A stretch of 64,000 nt of DNA from Opitutaceae bacterium (lineage in GTDB: Bacteria > Verrucomicrobiota > Verrucomicrobiia > Opitutales > Opitutaceae). The notes beneath the pieces were generated by a model. It saw only the letters and a program-made list of their open reading frames with translations, made no database searches and had not been told where the DNA came from. The translations under genes and the position numbers were made by a program. The stretch spans positions 89,602-153,601 of the forward strand of contig JADJTK010000015.1 in the NCBI GenBank assembly GCA_016711225.1, in the 5' to 3' direction. This document shows, piece by piece, positions 45,737-55,183 of the stretch (position 1 is its first letter; the number at the start of each line of letters is the position of its first letter).

Positions 45737-46569
45737 TGGCGATGCCCGGCAACGCGATGAGTATTGAGCAACTGGACCGGCTCGCGCGGGAGATCCGGCA
45801 CCAGCTCATTGCGCTGTCGTGTCACGCCCAGAGCGCCCACCTCGCCGGCGCGCTTTCCTGTGTCGATCTTCTGGTCGGTCTCTACTGGACCTGCCTGCGC
45901 ATCGATCCGCATCGCCCGTCCGATCCAGCGCGGGACCGTTTGATTTTCAGCAAAGGCCACGCCATTAGCGCGCTCTACTGCGTGCTCGCCCGGCGCGGTT
46001 TCTTTCCCACCGAAGAACTACTGCACTATAACGAAGAAGGCAGCCGGCTCCCGGAGCAGCCCTCGCCCGGATGCGTGCCTGGCGTGGAATGGGCGACAGG
46101 GTCACTGGGCCACGGCCTGGGCGTCGGTCTCGGCATGGCCTTGGCCAGCCGCATCCAGCGGGCGCCCTACAATGTCTATGTCGTGATGAGCGACGGCGAA
46201 TGCCAGGAAGGCTCGGTGTGGGAAGGCGCGATGCTCGCGCCGCGGTTGCGGCTCGGCAACCTCACCGCCCTGATCGATTTCAACAAATGGCAGGCCACAG
46301 GCCGGAGCGACGAGATCATGGCGATGTCGCCGCTCAAGGCGAAGTGGGACGCCTTCGGTTGGGCCACCCGCGAAATCGATGGTCACAACCTCGCTGCCAT
46401 CTGCGACGCCCTTGCTGCCCCGCGCCCAGCCGATACCCCACTCGCAATCATCGCCCACACCGTAAAGGGCAAGGGGGCCTCCTTCATGGAGGACGACAAC
46501 AACTGGCACTATCGCTCGCCCACAGTGGGTGAAGTCGAACGAGCCCGTATCGAACTCAATCAACCATAA
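45733..46569 (+). CDS. Transketolase, N-terminal (TPP-binding) subunit
   Basis: The 278-residue protein is the thiamine diphosphate-binding half of a split transketolase. SKGHAISALYCVLARRGFF, ATGSLGHGLGVGLGMALA and the TPP motif SDGECQEGSVWEG...NLTALIDFNKWQ are in order. With its partner it would move two-carbon units between sugar phosphates, for example to make sedoheptulose 7-phosphate for the GmhA-like enzyme. It overlaps the epimerase stop by 4 nt. Confidence 0.88.
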   Translation: MMAMPGNAMSIEQLDRLAREIRHQLIALSCHAQSAHLAGALSCVDLLVGLYWTCLRIDPHRPSDPARDRLIFSKGHAISALYCVLARRGFFPTEELLHYNEEGSRLPEQPSPGCVPGVEWATGSLGHGLGVGLGMALASRIQRAPYNVYVVMSDGECQEGSVWEGAMLAPRLRLGNLTALIDFNKWQATGRSDEIMAMSPLKAKWDAFGWATREIDGHNLAAICDALAAPRPADTPLAIIAHTVKGKGASFMEDDNNWHYRSPTVGEVERARIELNQP

Positions 46570-47495
46570 AAAACGCATTCGCCGACGAAGTCACCCGCTT
46601 GGCGGAGGCTGATCGCGCCTCGTGATGCTGAGCGCCGACATCGGGAACCGGCTCTTCGACCAGTTCAAAGCTCGCCAGCCGGGCGCTTTTTAACTGCGGG
46701 GTCGCCGAGGCGAATATGATCAGCTTGGCCGCGGGCCTGGCCAGCTCCGGCCTGCGTCCGATCTGCTATACCATCACGCCTTTTATCACGACCCGCTGCT
46801 TCGAGCAGATTCGGGTCGACGTGTGCTACCACGCGGTTCCCGTTGTCATCGTCGGCACCGGCTCGGGACTCGCGTACGCCAGTCTCGGTGCCACCCACCA
46901 GTCGCTGGAAGACCTCGCACTCCTGCGCAGTCTCCCCGGCATGCGGGTCGTGGCACCCGCCGACGCAATGGAATTGCGCTCCAGCCTCCGCGCCGCGCTC
47001 GCTGCCGACCATCCCACCTACCTGCGGATCGGGAAGAAAGGAGAGCCGGTCGTATACCCGGAGCCGCCCCCCTTTGCCTTCGGCGAATGGCGGGAAGCGC
47101 GTGCGGGGACGCGAGTGGTCTTGCTTTCAACCGGAACCCTGCTGCCGGTCGCCCTCGAAGCAGCCGCGAACCTTGCCGCGACCGGTTTGTCCCCCGCGGT
47201 CTATAGCTGCGCCAGCGTGAAACCCCTCGATTCGACTACGCTGACACGCGTCTTCCGCGACAGCGAAGTGGTCCTCACCATCGAGGAGCACAACCTCATC
47301 GGCGGTTTCGGTTCCGCGGTCGCCGAATGGGTGGTCGATCAACCGGACCCTGTACTCGCCCGCCTGGTACGTTGCGGCGCGGGCGACCATTTTCTGCACG
47401 GTCCGGGTGAACAGGATCACGCCCGCCACCTCCACGGCCTTACCGCTGCCGCGATCGCCACCGCCGCGCGTTCCGCCCTCTCCCGCCGAAGCTGA
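46566..47495 (+). CDS. Transketolase, C-terminal subunit (three frame breaks at its 5' end)
   Basis: The uninterrupted part starts at 46716 (MISLAAGLASSGLRPICYTI) and contains ATHQSLEDLALLRSLPGMRV and EEHNLIGGFGSAVAEWV. Upstream codons clearly continue the protein: KNAFADEVTRLAEADR, then VMLSADIGNRLFDQFKARQP, then FNCGVAEAN in successive frames. Breaks are at the start codon (AT-AAA at 46566), near 46620 and near 46690. Repaired length is about 310 residues. It completes the active site with the N-terminal subunit encoded just before. Confidence 0.82.
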
Positions 47496-47500
47496 TCGCC

Positions 47501-48115
47501 ATGGTCATCGGAATCGATCTCGACAATACCCTAATCTGCTACGACGCGTCTTTCCACGCCGCCGCCGTCGCCCGGGGTTTGATTCCGGCCACCAGCCGAG
47601 CGCAGAAAGCGGCCGTCAAAGCTGCTGTATTGGCGAACCACGACAACGCGACCTGGACCACTCTGCAGGGCGAAGTCTACGGGCCGTTGCTTCCCCGCGC
47701 CACGGCCTATCCCGGGGCCGCCGATTTTCTTCGCCACTGCCGCGCCTCCGGCCACGCCGTGTGCATTCTCAGCCACAAAAGCCGCGTGGCTGCGCTGCAA
47801 CCGCACATCGATCTCCGGTCCGCTGCGCTCGGCTGGATCCAGTCACAGGGCTGGCTTGACGCTCCGGCCGGCCTGCATTGCGACGACATCGAGTTCCTGG
47901 ACACGCGCAGCGCCAAGATCGACGCCATTGCCCGCCGGGCGTGCGAACTCTTTATTGATGATCTGCCCGAAGTCTTCGCCGAGCCCGGTTTCCCCGCCCA
48001 AACCACGGCATTTCTCTTTGATCCCGACGCCGTCCACCCCGTGATGCCCGGTCTCCGCCGATTCACTCGCTGGAGCGAAATCTCGACCGCGGTCTGCCCT
48101 CCCACCCTCGCGTGA
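47501..48115 (+). CDS. HAD-superfamily phosphatase
   Basis: The 204-residue protein has nucleophile motif IGIDLDNTLICYD (D6, D8), motif II LSHKSR and acidic motif FIDDLPEV. In this setting it is a candidate for the sugar 1,7-bisphosphate phosphatase step (GmhB role), though its sequence is not closely GmhB-like. It starts 5 bp after the transketolase subunit and overlaps the next start by 4 nt (GTGA). Confidence 0.75.
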   Translation: MVIGIDLDNTLICYDASFHAAAVARGLIPATSRAQKAAVKAAVLANHDNATWTTLQGEVYGPLLPRATAYPGAADFLRHCRASGHAVCILSHKSRVAALQPHIDLRSAALGWIQSQGWLDAPAGLHCDDIEFLDTRSAKIDAIARRACELFIDDLPEVFAEPGFPAQTTAFLFDPDAVHPVMPGLRRFTRWSEISTAVCPPTLA

Positions 48116-49191
48116 ATTCGCCCGCCACAGTCACCGTCGCCGCACGTCTCCTCGAAGAGGCGGGATTTGGTCGCGTTCCTTTCACCCTGGAGCCCCTGCC
48201 TGGCGGCCGGAACAACCGCGTAGCCCGCCTCGTCACGGCGGCTGGCGCTGAGGCGCTGCTCAAGTGCTACTTTCATCACCCCCGGGATCCGCGCGATCGC
48301 CTCGCCACCGAGAGCGCCTTCCTCCGCCATCTCGAACGCTGCGGTGCTCGGCTCGCGCCGCGGCTCTATACAACCGATGCGGCCAGCCACACCGCGCTCC
48401 TGGAGTATATCCACGGGACGCCTTTCCGCCTCGCCACCATCGACGCCGCCGACGTCGACCAGGCCGCTGAGTTCTTTCGCCAAGCCAACGCCGCCCGGGC
48501 CAGCGATGCCGCACGCGCCATTCCGGTGGCCTCCGAAGCCTGTTTCTCCATCGTCGAACATCTCGAAAACACTGGCCGGCGAGTCGACCGCCTCGGTGGC
48601 TTGCTCATCGAAGACGATCTTGATCGCGACGCCCACGCCTTGGTGCGCGACGAGTTGATACCGCAGTGGCGGGAGATCCAGGCCTCGCTCCTGGCGCGAT
48701 GGCCCAATCCGGATCTGCGCCGCGCCCCACTGGCACCTGCGGAACGGTGCCTCTCGCCCTCCGATTTCGGATTCCATAACGCCCTGCGCGAAGCCGATGG
48801 CCACATCCGTTTTCTCGATTTCGAATACGCGGGATGGGACGACCCCGCCAAGCTCATCTGCGACTTCGCCAACCAGCCGGACCTGCTCCTGCCGCGGGCC
48901 TTGAGCCAGCGTTTCCGCGACGCCGTGCTCGCGCTGCAACCAGCCCCGGAAGCCCTGCGGCAACGGGCCGAGGCGCTCGATCCGCTCTATCAGGTCAAAT
49001 GGGCCTGCATCTGCCTGAACGACTTTCTGCCCGCTGGCCGCACCCGGCACCACTTCACCGCGGGAGCCGCCGCCGACCACCGCACCCGCCGGGCCGCTCA
49101 ACTCGACCGCGCCCGCCAGATGCTCGCACTCGCCACCGCCGCTTCCTCCGCCCCTGAAATTTCAACCGCACTCCCATGGACAACTCCGTAA
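48112..49191 (+). CDS. APH/choline-kinase-fold phosphotransferase
   Basis: A GTG-started 359-residue kinase. The nucleotide loop region is LPGGRNNRVARLVTA, the catalytic segment is LSPSDFGFHNALR (an HGD-type loop with SD) and the metal-binding segment is FLDFEYAGWDDPAKLICDF. It probably phosphorylates a small alcohol or sugar in the glycan pathway. The GTG overlaps the HAD stop, and the next gene starts inside its 3' end, so it is part of one operon. Confidence 0.78.
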   Translation: MNSPATVTVAARLLEEAGFGRVPFTLEPLPGGRNNRVARLVTAAGAEALLKCYFHHPRDPRDRLATESAFLRHLERCGARLAPRLYTTDAASHTALLEYIHGTPFRLATIDAADVDQAAEFFRQANAARASDAARAIPVASEACFSIVEHLENTGRRVDRLGGLLIEDDLDRDAHALVRDELIPQWREIQASLLARWPNPDLRRAPLAPAERCLSPSDFGFHNALREADGHIRFLDFEYAGWDDPAKLICDFANQPDLLLPRALSQRFRDAVLALQPAPEALRQRAEALDPLYQVKWACICLNDFLPAGRTRHHFTAGAAADHRTRRAAQLDRARQMLALATAASSAPEISTALPWTTP

Positions 49192-49843
49192 CATCGTCAC
49201 CCCCACTCCACCGCGCCACGCCGCGCAAATACCTTTGATCGCATGGTCGACGACAAGGTTGCCTGCATGCTCAAGGCCAAGGAGTACGAAGCCGACTACT
49301 GGGACGGCGACCGCCGGTTCGGATACGGAGGTTACAAGTACCTGCCGGGGCGCTGGAAGCCCGTGGCCCAAGCCCTGATCGACACTTACGGACTGAAAGC
49401 CGGCTCCCGCGTCCTCGACGTCGGCTGCGGCAAGGCCTTCCTCCTTCATGAGATGCAGCTCATCGAGCCCGGCCTCGAACTCGTGGGTTTCGACATCTCG
49501 AAACACGGGCTGGCCTCCGCATTGCCCGAATTCAAGGGCCGACTCTTCCGCTACCGCGCGCAAGATGCGTACCCGTTCGGGGACCAGTCGTTCGACCTCG
49601 TCATCTCGCTCGGCTGCCTGCACAATCTGCGGATCTTCGAGCTGAACACCGCCCTCGCGGAGATCCAGCGCGCGTCGGCCGGCAAGGCTATGTGATGCTC
49701 GAGGCTACCGCACCGAACTGGAACTCTTCAACCTCCAGTGCTGGGCGCTCACCTGCGAGTCGTTCTTCGACACCGCCGAATGGATCTGGCTGTACCAGAA
49801 CATGGGGTACACGGGCGATTACGAATTCATCGACTTCGAATGA
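49176..49843 (+). CDS. SAM-dependent methyltransferase (three frame breaks)
   Basis: The open frame from 49243 gives MVDDKVACMLKAKEYEADYW and the SAM motif SRVLDVGCGKAFLL, then VSL-type motif LVISLGCLHNLRIFELN. The natural start is probably ATG 49176 (MDNSVTSSPPLHRATPRKY), with one extra C near 49226. Near 49690 and 49703 further breaks lead to ELELFNLQCWALTCESFFDT and a stop at 49841-49843. Repaired length is about 220 residues. It belongs to the class I methyltransferases seen in sugar loci. Confidence 0.72.
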
Positions 49844-50699
49844 AAGCCGCCATCCTCGTCGAATCCGGCCACCCGCTGGTCGTGGCCGACCTGAAACTGC
49901 CCACCGACCTCTCCTTCGGGCAGGTCCACAGGGCTTGCAGGCCGACCCACCGGCCTACGACTGGAACGGCCGGAAAGTGAACGCCGGCTGGGTCACCACC
50001 TTCAACGACGAAGCCATTGTCTCCGAAAACCGACTCACCGTCATTCCCCCCGACTTCGATTTGCGCCTCGCCCCGCTCTTTGGCTGCGCTGTCACCACGG
50101 CCGTAGGCGTGGTCAACAACGATGCAGCGCTCAAAATCGGCCAGTCGATCGTCGTGATCGGTGTGGGCGGAGTCGGTTTGAACATCGTACAAGCGGCCGG
50201 AATGGTCTCTGCCTTCCCCATTATTGGGGTCGATATTCACGAGACAAAAACCCAGATGGCCCGCCAATGGGGCGCGACCCATGTCTTCAACGCCTCCACC
50301 ACGCCCGACTATCTCGCACAGATTCGCACGCTTGTTGGACCGCAAGGTGCCGATGTGGTCGTGGATACCACCGGTAATGCCCGGGTGATCGAAACCGCCT
50401 ACGAACTCACCCATGCCGATGGCCGCACCATCTTGGTCGGAGTGCCACGCAAGGACGACAAGGCAAGCCTCTATACCCTGCCGCTTCATTTCAAAAAGAT
50501 CCTCAAAGGTTCCCACGGCGGCAGCTGCGTTCCGGATGTGGATATTCCCCGCCTGATTCGGTTGATCGGTCAGGGACGAATGAAGCTCGAAGGTCTATTC
50601 ACCCACGAGTTTTCCCTCGACCAAATCAACGACGCCCTCGGTCTCTTCCGCTCCGGCGAAGCGGGCCGCATTCTGATCAATATGGGGAACGCCCCATGA
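49840..50699 (+). CDS. Zinc-type alcohol dehydrogenase, internal part missing
   Basis: The start MKAAILVESGHPLVVADLKL is followed after about 30 codons by QADPPAYDWNGRKVNAGWVT in another frame. The expected ~70 residues with the catalytic zinc ligands (GHE region) are absent. The rest is a normal MDR Rossmann part: GQSIVVIGVGGVGLNIVQAA, IIGVDIHETKTQMARQWGAT, GRTILVGVPRKDDK. It overlaps the methyltransferase stop (ATGA). As written it could not be an active dehydrogenase. Intended role may be oxidation of a sugar hydroxyl. Confidence 0.7.
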
Positions 50700-50795
50700 C
50701 CGTCCGCCGCCCCAGAGCCCTCCTCTGCATTCGGAACTGCCGCGGCGTCCACTCCGTAGCCGTGCTCCGCTGAACCTTCCAACTGTCCATTTGCC

Positions 50796-51923
50796 ATGAG
50801 CGCACCCGATACCGGCATCGGCACCTTCGCCTCCTCGCCTCCGGGCATGAACCGGCCACTGCCGTTCCCCAAGGTCGATCAGGAACTCTGGGACCGCACC
50901 CTGAAGGCAGGCTTTGAAACCTATCCAGCGCGGCATGCGAACTACCTGAAATTCCAGGCCAGCAAACCGGCAGCGCTCGTCGAACACTTGCCCGTTCGTC
51001 TGGATATCGAAAACGTGAGCCGCTGCAATTTCCACTGCCAGATGTGCCAGGTCAGCGACTGGCCCGGATTCAAACGGTCGCGCGACATGACAATGGAGGA
51101 ATACCGCGCGCTGCTCGATCAGCAGACCGGTCTCATCGAAGTCAAGCTGCAGGGCATGGGCGAACCGCTCCTAGGCAAGTGCTACTTCGACATGATCGAG
51201 TATGCCCGCGCACGCCATATTTGGGTGCGATCGACGACCAACAGCTCGGTTCTGCACCACAACGATAACTACAAGCGGATCATCGATGCCGATATCTGCG
51301 AATTGCAGGTATCCGTGGACGGGACAACGGCGGAGGTCTTCGAGAAGATCCGGCGGGGCAGCAAGTTCGATCAGGTCTGCCGGAATATCCAGCAGCTCAA
51401 TGCCTATGCCCGGGTGCAGGGGCGGATGCGCACCCGCATGTGGACGGTGGTGCAGCGCGACAACGCCCACCAGCTCGAGGAATTCCCGAAGCTCGCGGCG
51501 GAGCTGGGGTTTGAACGCTGCACCCTGTCGCTCGACCTCAACGACTGGGGCCAGGCGGCGTGGAAGAAGACGAACGACGCCAACGAGATTTCCGACAAAA
51601 TGAATCTCGAGCGGGCCGAGCGGTTGATCGCGCTCGGTCGCGAGCGCGGGGTCGAGCTCACCTTCTGGTACATGGACAAGAAGTACGAGTTGGGGAACAT
51701 GAACAATCTCTGTCCGTGGCCGTTCAGCCGCGGCTATGTATCCGCCGACATGCGTTTGGTGCCCTGTTGCATGATCGCCAACCCGGAAGTGATCGACTTG
51801 GGCGATGCCGCCGACCTGAATGCCGTATGGAACGGTCCGAAGATGCAGGGTTTCCGCAAGGCCCACCTCACCGGCAAACTGCCCAACGTCTGCAAAGTCT
51901 GTTATTATAACGGAGCGCATTAG
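50796..51923 (+). CDS. Radical SAM/SPASM-domain protein
   Basis: The 375-residue protein has CNFHCQMC (C77, C81, C84) for the SAM-binding 4Fe-4S cluster and LQGMGEPLLGKCYFDMIEY in the barrel. A C-terminal SPASM-like domain has cysteines in LCPWPFSRG, LVPCCMIANP and VCKVCYYNGAH. SPASM proteins in glycan loci act on carbohydrates or peptides by radical chemistry, such as dehydrogenation or epimerisation. It lies 97 bp after the dehydrogenase. Confidence 0.87.
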   Translation: MSAPDTGIGTFASSPPGMNRPLPFPKVDQELWDRTLKAGFETYPARHANYLKFQASKPAALVEHLPVRLDIENVSRCNFHCQMCQVSDWPGFKRSRDMTMEEYRALLDQQTGLIEVKLQGMGEPLLGKCYFDMIEYARARHIWVRSTTNSSVLHHNDNYKRIIDADICELQVSVDGTTAEVFEKIRRGSKFDQVCRNIQQLNAYARVQGRMRTRMWTVVQRDNAHQLEEFPKLAAELGFERCTLSLDLNDWGQAAWKKTNDANEISDKMNLERAERLIALGRERGVELTFWYMDKKYELGNMNNLCPWPFSRGYVSADMRLVPCCMIANPEVIDLGDAADLNAVWNGPKMQGFRKAHLTGKLPNVCKVCYYNGAH

Positions 51924-52019
51924 CCCCGCAAACTGGCCCCACTCCTCCCCAATTGAGCTTCGGGCCGAGCCTGTCTATCACTCTATTCAACATCGATAAT
52001 CACCACGGAGAATTTCGAA

Positions 52020-52697
52020 ATGGCTATCAGCATTCACCTCGCAAGCAAGATCTGCGAAACTTTAGGAAAATGGTGCGTCGGCAAGGGAGTGCTGACACTG
52101 GGCGCGCTCGATCCCTACTTTTCCGAAAGCGACCTCGCGACAGTGATGGGAGAGGCCGGGCTTCCGGCTACGCAACCCACGACGCCAAACCGTCTTTCGA
52201 AGGTAAGCCGATGGCGCGATCAGAAGTTCATCTCGGCCACTGCCTTCTTCCAAACCCTCGGTTTCCAGGAAGTGGTTTCGATCGACTATTCCGCCTACGA
52301 AAACGCGGATATATTATTCGACCTCAATCAAACTTCTCCGCCAGAATCAACTTTGGAAGCCTTTGATCTCATAATCGACGCCGGGACATTGGAGCACGTT
52401 TTCCATGTCCCGAATGCGTTGTCCAACCTCGGGCGAATGCTGAAGGTTGGGGGAAGAATCCTCCATCACGTTCCCTGTTCCAACCTGATTGATCATGGTC
52501 TTTATCAATTCTCGCCAACCTTCTTCGTCGATTACTACAGCAAGAACCACTACCGCACGTTGGCTGCATATGTGCACCGCATATCCCTGACAGGACACGC
52601 CCCAACCAATGAGTTTCTCCACGCGCTCTCTCTTTGCACAGACGTGTCACACCGGGACCCCAGGCGAATTCTGCTATCTGAATCTTTTCCTGTTTGA
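52020..52697 (+). CDS. SAM-dependent methyltransferase-like protein (probable frame break near 52650)
   Basis: The open frame gives 225 residues with DLIIDAGTLEHVFHVPNALS and MLKVGGRILHHVPCSNLIDH, a typical class I methyltransferase second half. The N-terminal glycine motif is weak. Near 52650 coding appears to move to another frame (EFCYLNLFLFEKTTLSTAGV), so the true end is nearer 52790. A GAG-domain gene begins at 52758, apparently overlapping or fused. Sequence is noticeably less GC-rich than the sulfur or thi regions. Confidence 0.68.
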   Translation: MAISIHLASKICETLGKWCVGKGVLTLGALDPYFSESDLATVMGEAGLPATQPTTPNRLSKVSRWRDQKFISATAFFQTLGFQEVVSIDYSAYENADILFDLNQTSPPESTLEAFDLIIDAGTLEHVFHVPNALSNLGRMLKVGGRILHHVPCSNLIDHGLYQFSPTFFVDYYSKNHYRTLAAYVHRISLTGHAPTNEFLHALSLCTDVSHRDPRRILLSESFPV

Positions 52698-52757
52698 GAA
52701 GACAACACTGTCGACCGCGGGTGTCGTGCCACAACAGAGCGGCTATGAGGAATTCGC

Positions 52758-53154
52758 ATGGAAGACGCCAAGTGGGAAAACACGAGGGCGATCAGCAAAT
52801 CCGAGCAATAAGTGGGCGTCTGCGCGAGAGCGTGAGGCTCATCCAATCAGTGCTTCATGAGAATCCAGGCCACAAGATATTTCTCTACGGCGCGGGCACG
52901 CATACTCGGATCCTCCTTAAGGTCTGGAAAGAGTTCCTCGAAACTCCGGTTTCCGGGATCGTGGAGACGCAAAAATCAGCGCGGGACTTCGAAGGAATTC
53001 CGATTGTCGCAGTGGACGAACTGAACGGATACACGAATACCCTGCTCATTTTGTCGTCGCTGGCTTTCAGGCGGAAATGGTTCGAGAAATCGAGACGAGA
53101 AAGATCGGGGTAAAATACCTCGGTCTATACGATCATACACTCACCCGTGTCTAG
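52758..53154 (+). CDS. GAG-domain protein A (Rossmann-like, unknown)
   Basis: Piecing three frames gives MEDAKWENTRAISK, then ISGRLRESVRLIQSVLHE and KIFLYGAGTHTRILLKVW, then after a break near 53070 QAEMVREIETRKIGVKYLGL, stop at 53152. The core YGAGTHTRILL and LLILSSLAFQAEM are shared with four other proteins in this locus. It is about 130 residues when repaired. The glycine-rich turn after a beta strand suggests a nucleotide-binding Rossmann-type fold, but no catalytic residues can be named. It follows a methyltransferase directly. Confidence 0.6.
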
Positions 53155-53277
53155 CCATTGAACCCACACCTAAGCCGCCGCGAAGCCAGAAACACAAGCC
53201 GCACGCGGCCGGCTATGCTTTGAAGAATGAGCCTCGTTCTGAGATGCAGTTCCTAGCCCGAAGCCTTCTTGAATTCC

Positions 53278-54614
53278 ATGCAACCCTTCATTCTTGAGCA
53301 GATCTACGCCAGGGTTCCTCAACTACTAGGCCAAATTGCCGTCGCTGGCAACAAACGCCTCGCCCTGTATGGCGCCGGGGAGCATTCCGCGCACCTACTC
53401 AAAACCTGGCGCGCTCTTGATGGTCCGCCGTTTTCCTGCATTCTGACGACGCAGCCCCCTCCGCAGGGAACAAGGCGATTTGACCTTCCGGTTGTTGGAA
53501 TCGAGCAATGCAGCCCACAGGAACTCGACGCCGTCGTGCTTTCGTCGCACAACTACGAATATGAGATGTCGCTTGAGGTAACTAAACGCATGCCCGCCGT
53601 TACGATCTACCAAATCCATGATCAGGCACGGAACAACTCTTGGATCACCCAGCAGATCGTTCAACACTTCCTCGGCGGCGAAAAAGATCACCATTTTCGA
53701 CATCGGCGCGCTCGAATTGCCGATCTGATTCAGGCGAACCAATTCTGGCCGGCTATTCCCGCTCCCACTTGCGAATCGTCGCCTTTGAGCCAGACGAGGA
53801 GGAATGCAGACGCATCGAGGAGGGCTGCCGAAACGCGGGCATCGAAGTCACCGCAATTGCAAGGGCGCTCGGGGCCCGGAGAGGTCGGAGCCAACTCTAT
53901 CTTGCCGCGACACGCTCGGGGAGTTCGGTTTACCCTCCTGACCTAAATACGCTAAGTCGATATCGCTATGGCTCCAAACGCTTCGACCGGCACATGGCCA
54001 CCGAGCGGCAGTTTCCAATCGACGTCGATTCATTGGATGCAGTCTGTCGGGAGTATAATCTGCCCGTGCCCGACTTTATTAAGATCAACGCCGAGGGTTC
54101 GGAGCTTGATATCATCAACGGAGGAATGGAGTCCATTCGCCACGCCGGCGGCATGCAGGTCGAGTTAACCTTCATTCCAAAATTCATCGGGGGCTGCCTT
54201 TTCTCGGACGTCGACCCTGTGCTGCGAGGCGCGGGATACGAGTTCTGCGACATTCTGACGCTCAATCAGTTCGTACCTGACACGGAGGCGCTAGACTTCA
54301 ATTCCTTCGCCGAGAACACCCTTCTGACTTGGGGTCCACTTGGGGCCGGTCGCAAATTTACCTCCGCCAAGTTTGAGGGACATTTTCTCTACTTCAATCG
54401 CACCACCGCCCCAACAAGTTGGACTCACGAACACGGATTAAAAGCGTTGAAGACCGCGTGCCTACAGGAAGGGTTTGGTCACCCAGCCGCAGCCTTCCAG
54501 ATGCTGGAGAATCTATCACGAATCGCACCAGACGAAATGCGGCATAAGCTCCAAGATTTGCTCAAAGAAGCACGGCTATATTTTCGACGGCGCGGGGTCG
54601 CTTCCGTGGAGTGA
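53278..54614 (+). CDS. GAG-domain protein B fused to FkbM-family methyltransferase (frame breaks near 53683)
   Basis: The N-terminal part is MQPFILEQIYARVPQLLGQI followed by the GAG core LALYGAGEHSAHLLKTWRAL and VVLSSHNYEYEMSLEVTKR. After about 53683 the frame changes twice and an FkbM methyltransferase follows: KITIFDIGA, RIVAFEPDEEECRRIEEGC, FIKINAEGSELDIINGGMES. The FkbM part is open from about 53690 to 54614. FkbM proteins O-methylate sugars. Both halves look like one ~440-residue polypeptide, with the GAG domain N-terminal here, unlike the other copies. Confidence 0.68.
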
Positions 54615-54735
54615 TGACGAATTGAGCCGCGACTCTTAGGGTCAGTTTGTAGAGCCGTTTCGAAGCTGAGGACCGGACGAACGCTTGCGGCGAGGCGAAG
54701 CTGCGGCACGGGAGGGAGTCCGAAGCCGGTATGAA

Positions 54736-54760
54736 GCCACGCCGGCGTGTTCGGCGTGGC
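54736..54760. terminator. Hairpin between convergent glycan genes
   Basis: GCCACGCCG (54736-54744) and CGGCGTGGC (54752-54760) with a 7-nt loop lie between the FkbM gene and the minus-strand GAG gene. CCGATTTGTG follows. It probably ends transcription from the plus strand and possibly both. Confidence 0.55.
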
Positions 54761-54784
54761 CCGATTTGTGATATAAGCAAGATC

Positions 54785-55183
54785 TCAAGAAGGTTGTTTA
54801 GAGTTCTCGTAGAGGCGAACTATCGAAATTCCCTGGGCTTCAAGGCCGGCCAACGAACGGTAGATCTCCTCTTGATAGGCAGCCGAGGAGATCACAACCA
54901 CATCCGGTCGCAAAGCCGGAATGGCACTAGGGGCTTGAATCTTCGAACCCATGATCTCACAGCCTTGTCGACTTGGGCTCGAATCCACGACCCCGACAAT
55001 GTTCGCCCGCTTCATCACGGTACAACGATCGAGCAATCGAGTGTGCTCGCCTGCACCAAAAATGACAACGCGAGCAGATTTCGCCCGCCATTCATCCACC
55101 AAGGCAGAAACGCGGGGCGCGAGAGAATCCGGCGCTCCAACCGAACCGAGGGTCAAAACTCGAAGTGAAGAGCGGTTGGTCAT
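54785..55183 (-). CDS. GAG-domain protein C (Rossmann-like, unknown)
   Basis: From the ATG at 55183 the protein has 132 residues. The core is ARVVIFGAGEHTRLLDRCTV, then VGVVDSSPSRQGCEIMGSKI and VVVISSAAYQEEIYRSLAGL. This copy is intact and so gives the cleanest view of the domain. Its first 92 nt overlap the end of the methyltransferase gene at 55092, so it may be the C-terminal part of that protein, separated by one indel. Confidence 0.68.
   Translation of the reverse strand: MTNRSSLRVLTLGSVGAPDSLAPRVSALVDEWRAKSARVVIFGAGEHTRLLDRCTVMKRANIVGVVDSSPSRQGCEIMGSKIQAPSAIPALRPDVVVISSAAYQEEIYRSLAGLEAQGISIVRLYENSKQPS

Noticed and set aside
47707..49101. A 464-codon minus-strand open frame opposite the HAD and APH-type genes
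   Set aside because: It is the antisense of two genes with clear catalytic motifs and continuous operon overlaps.
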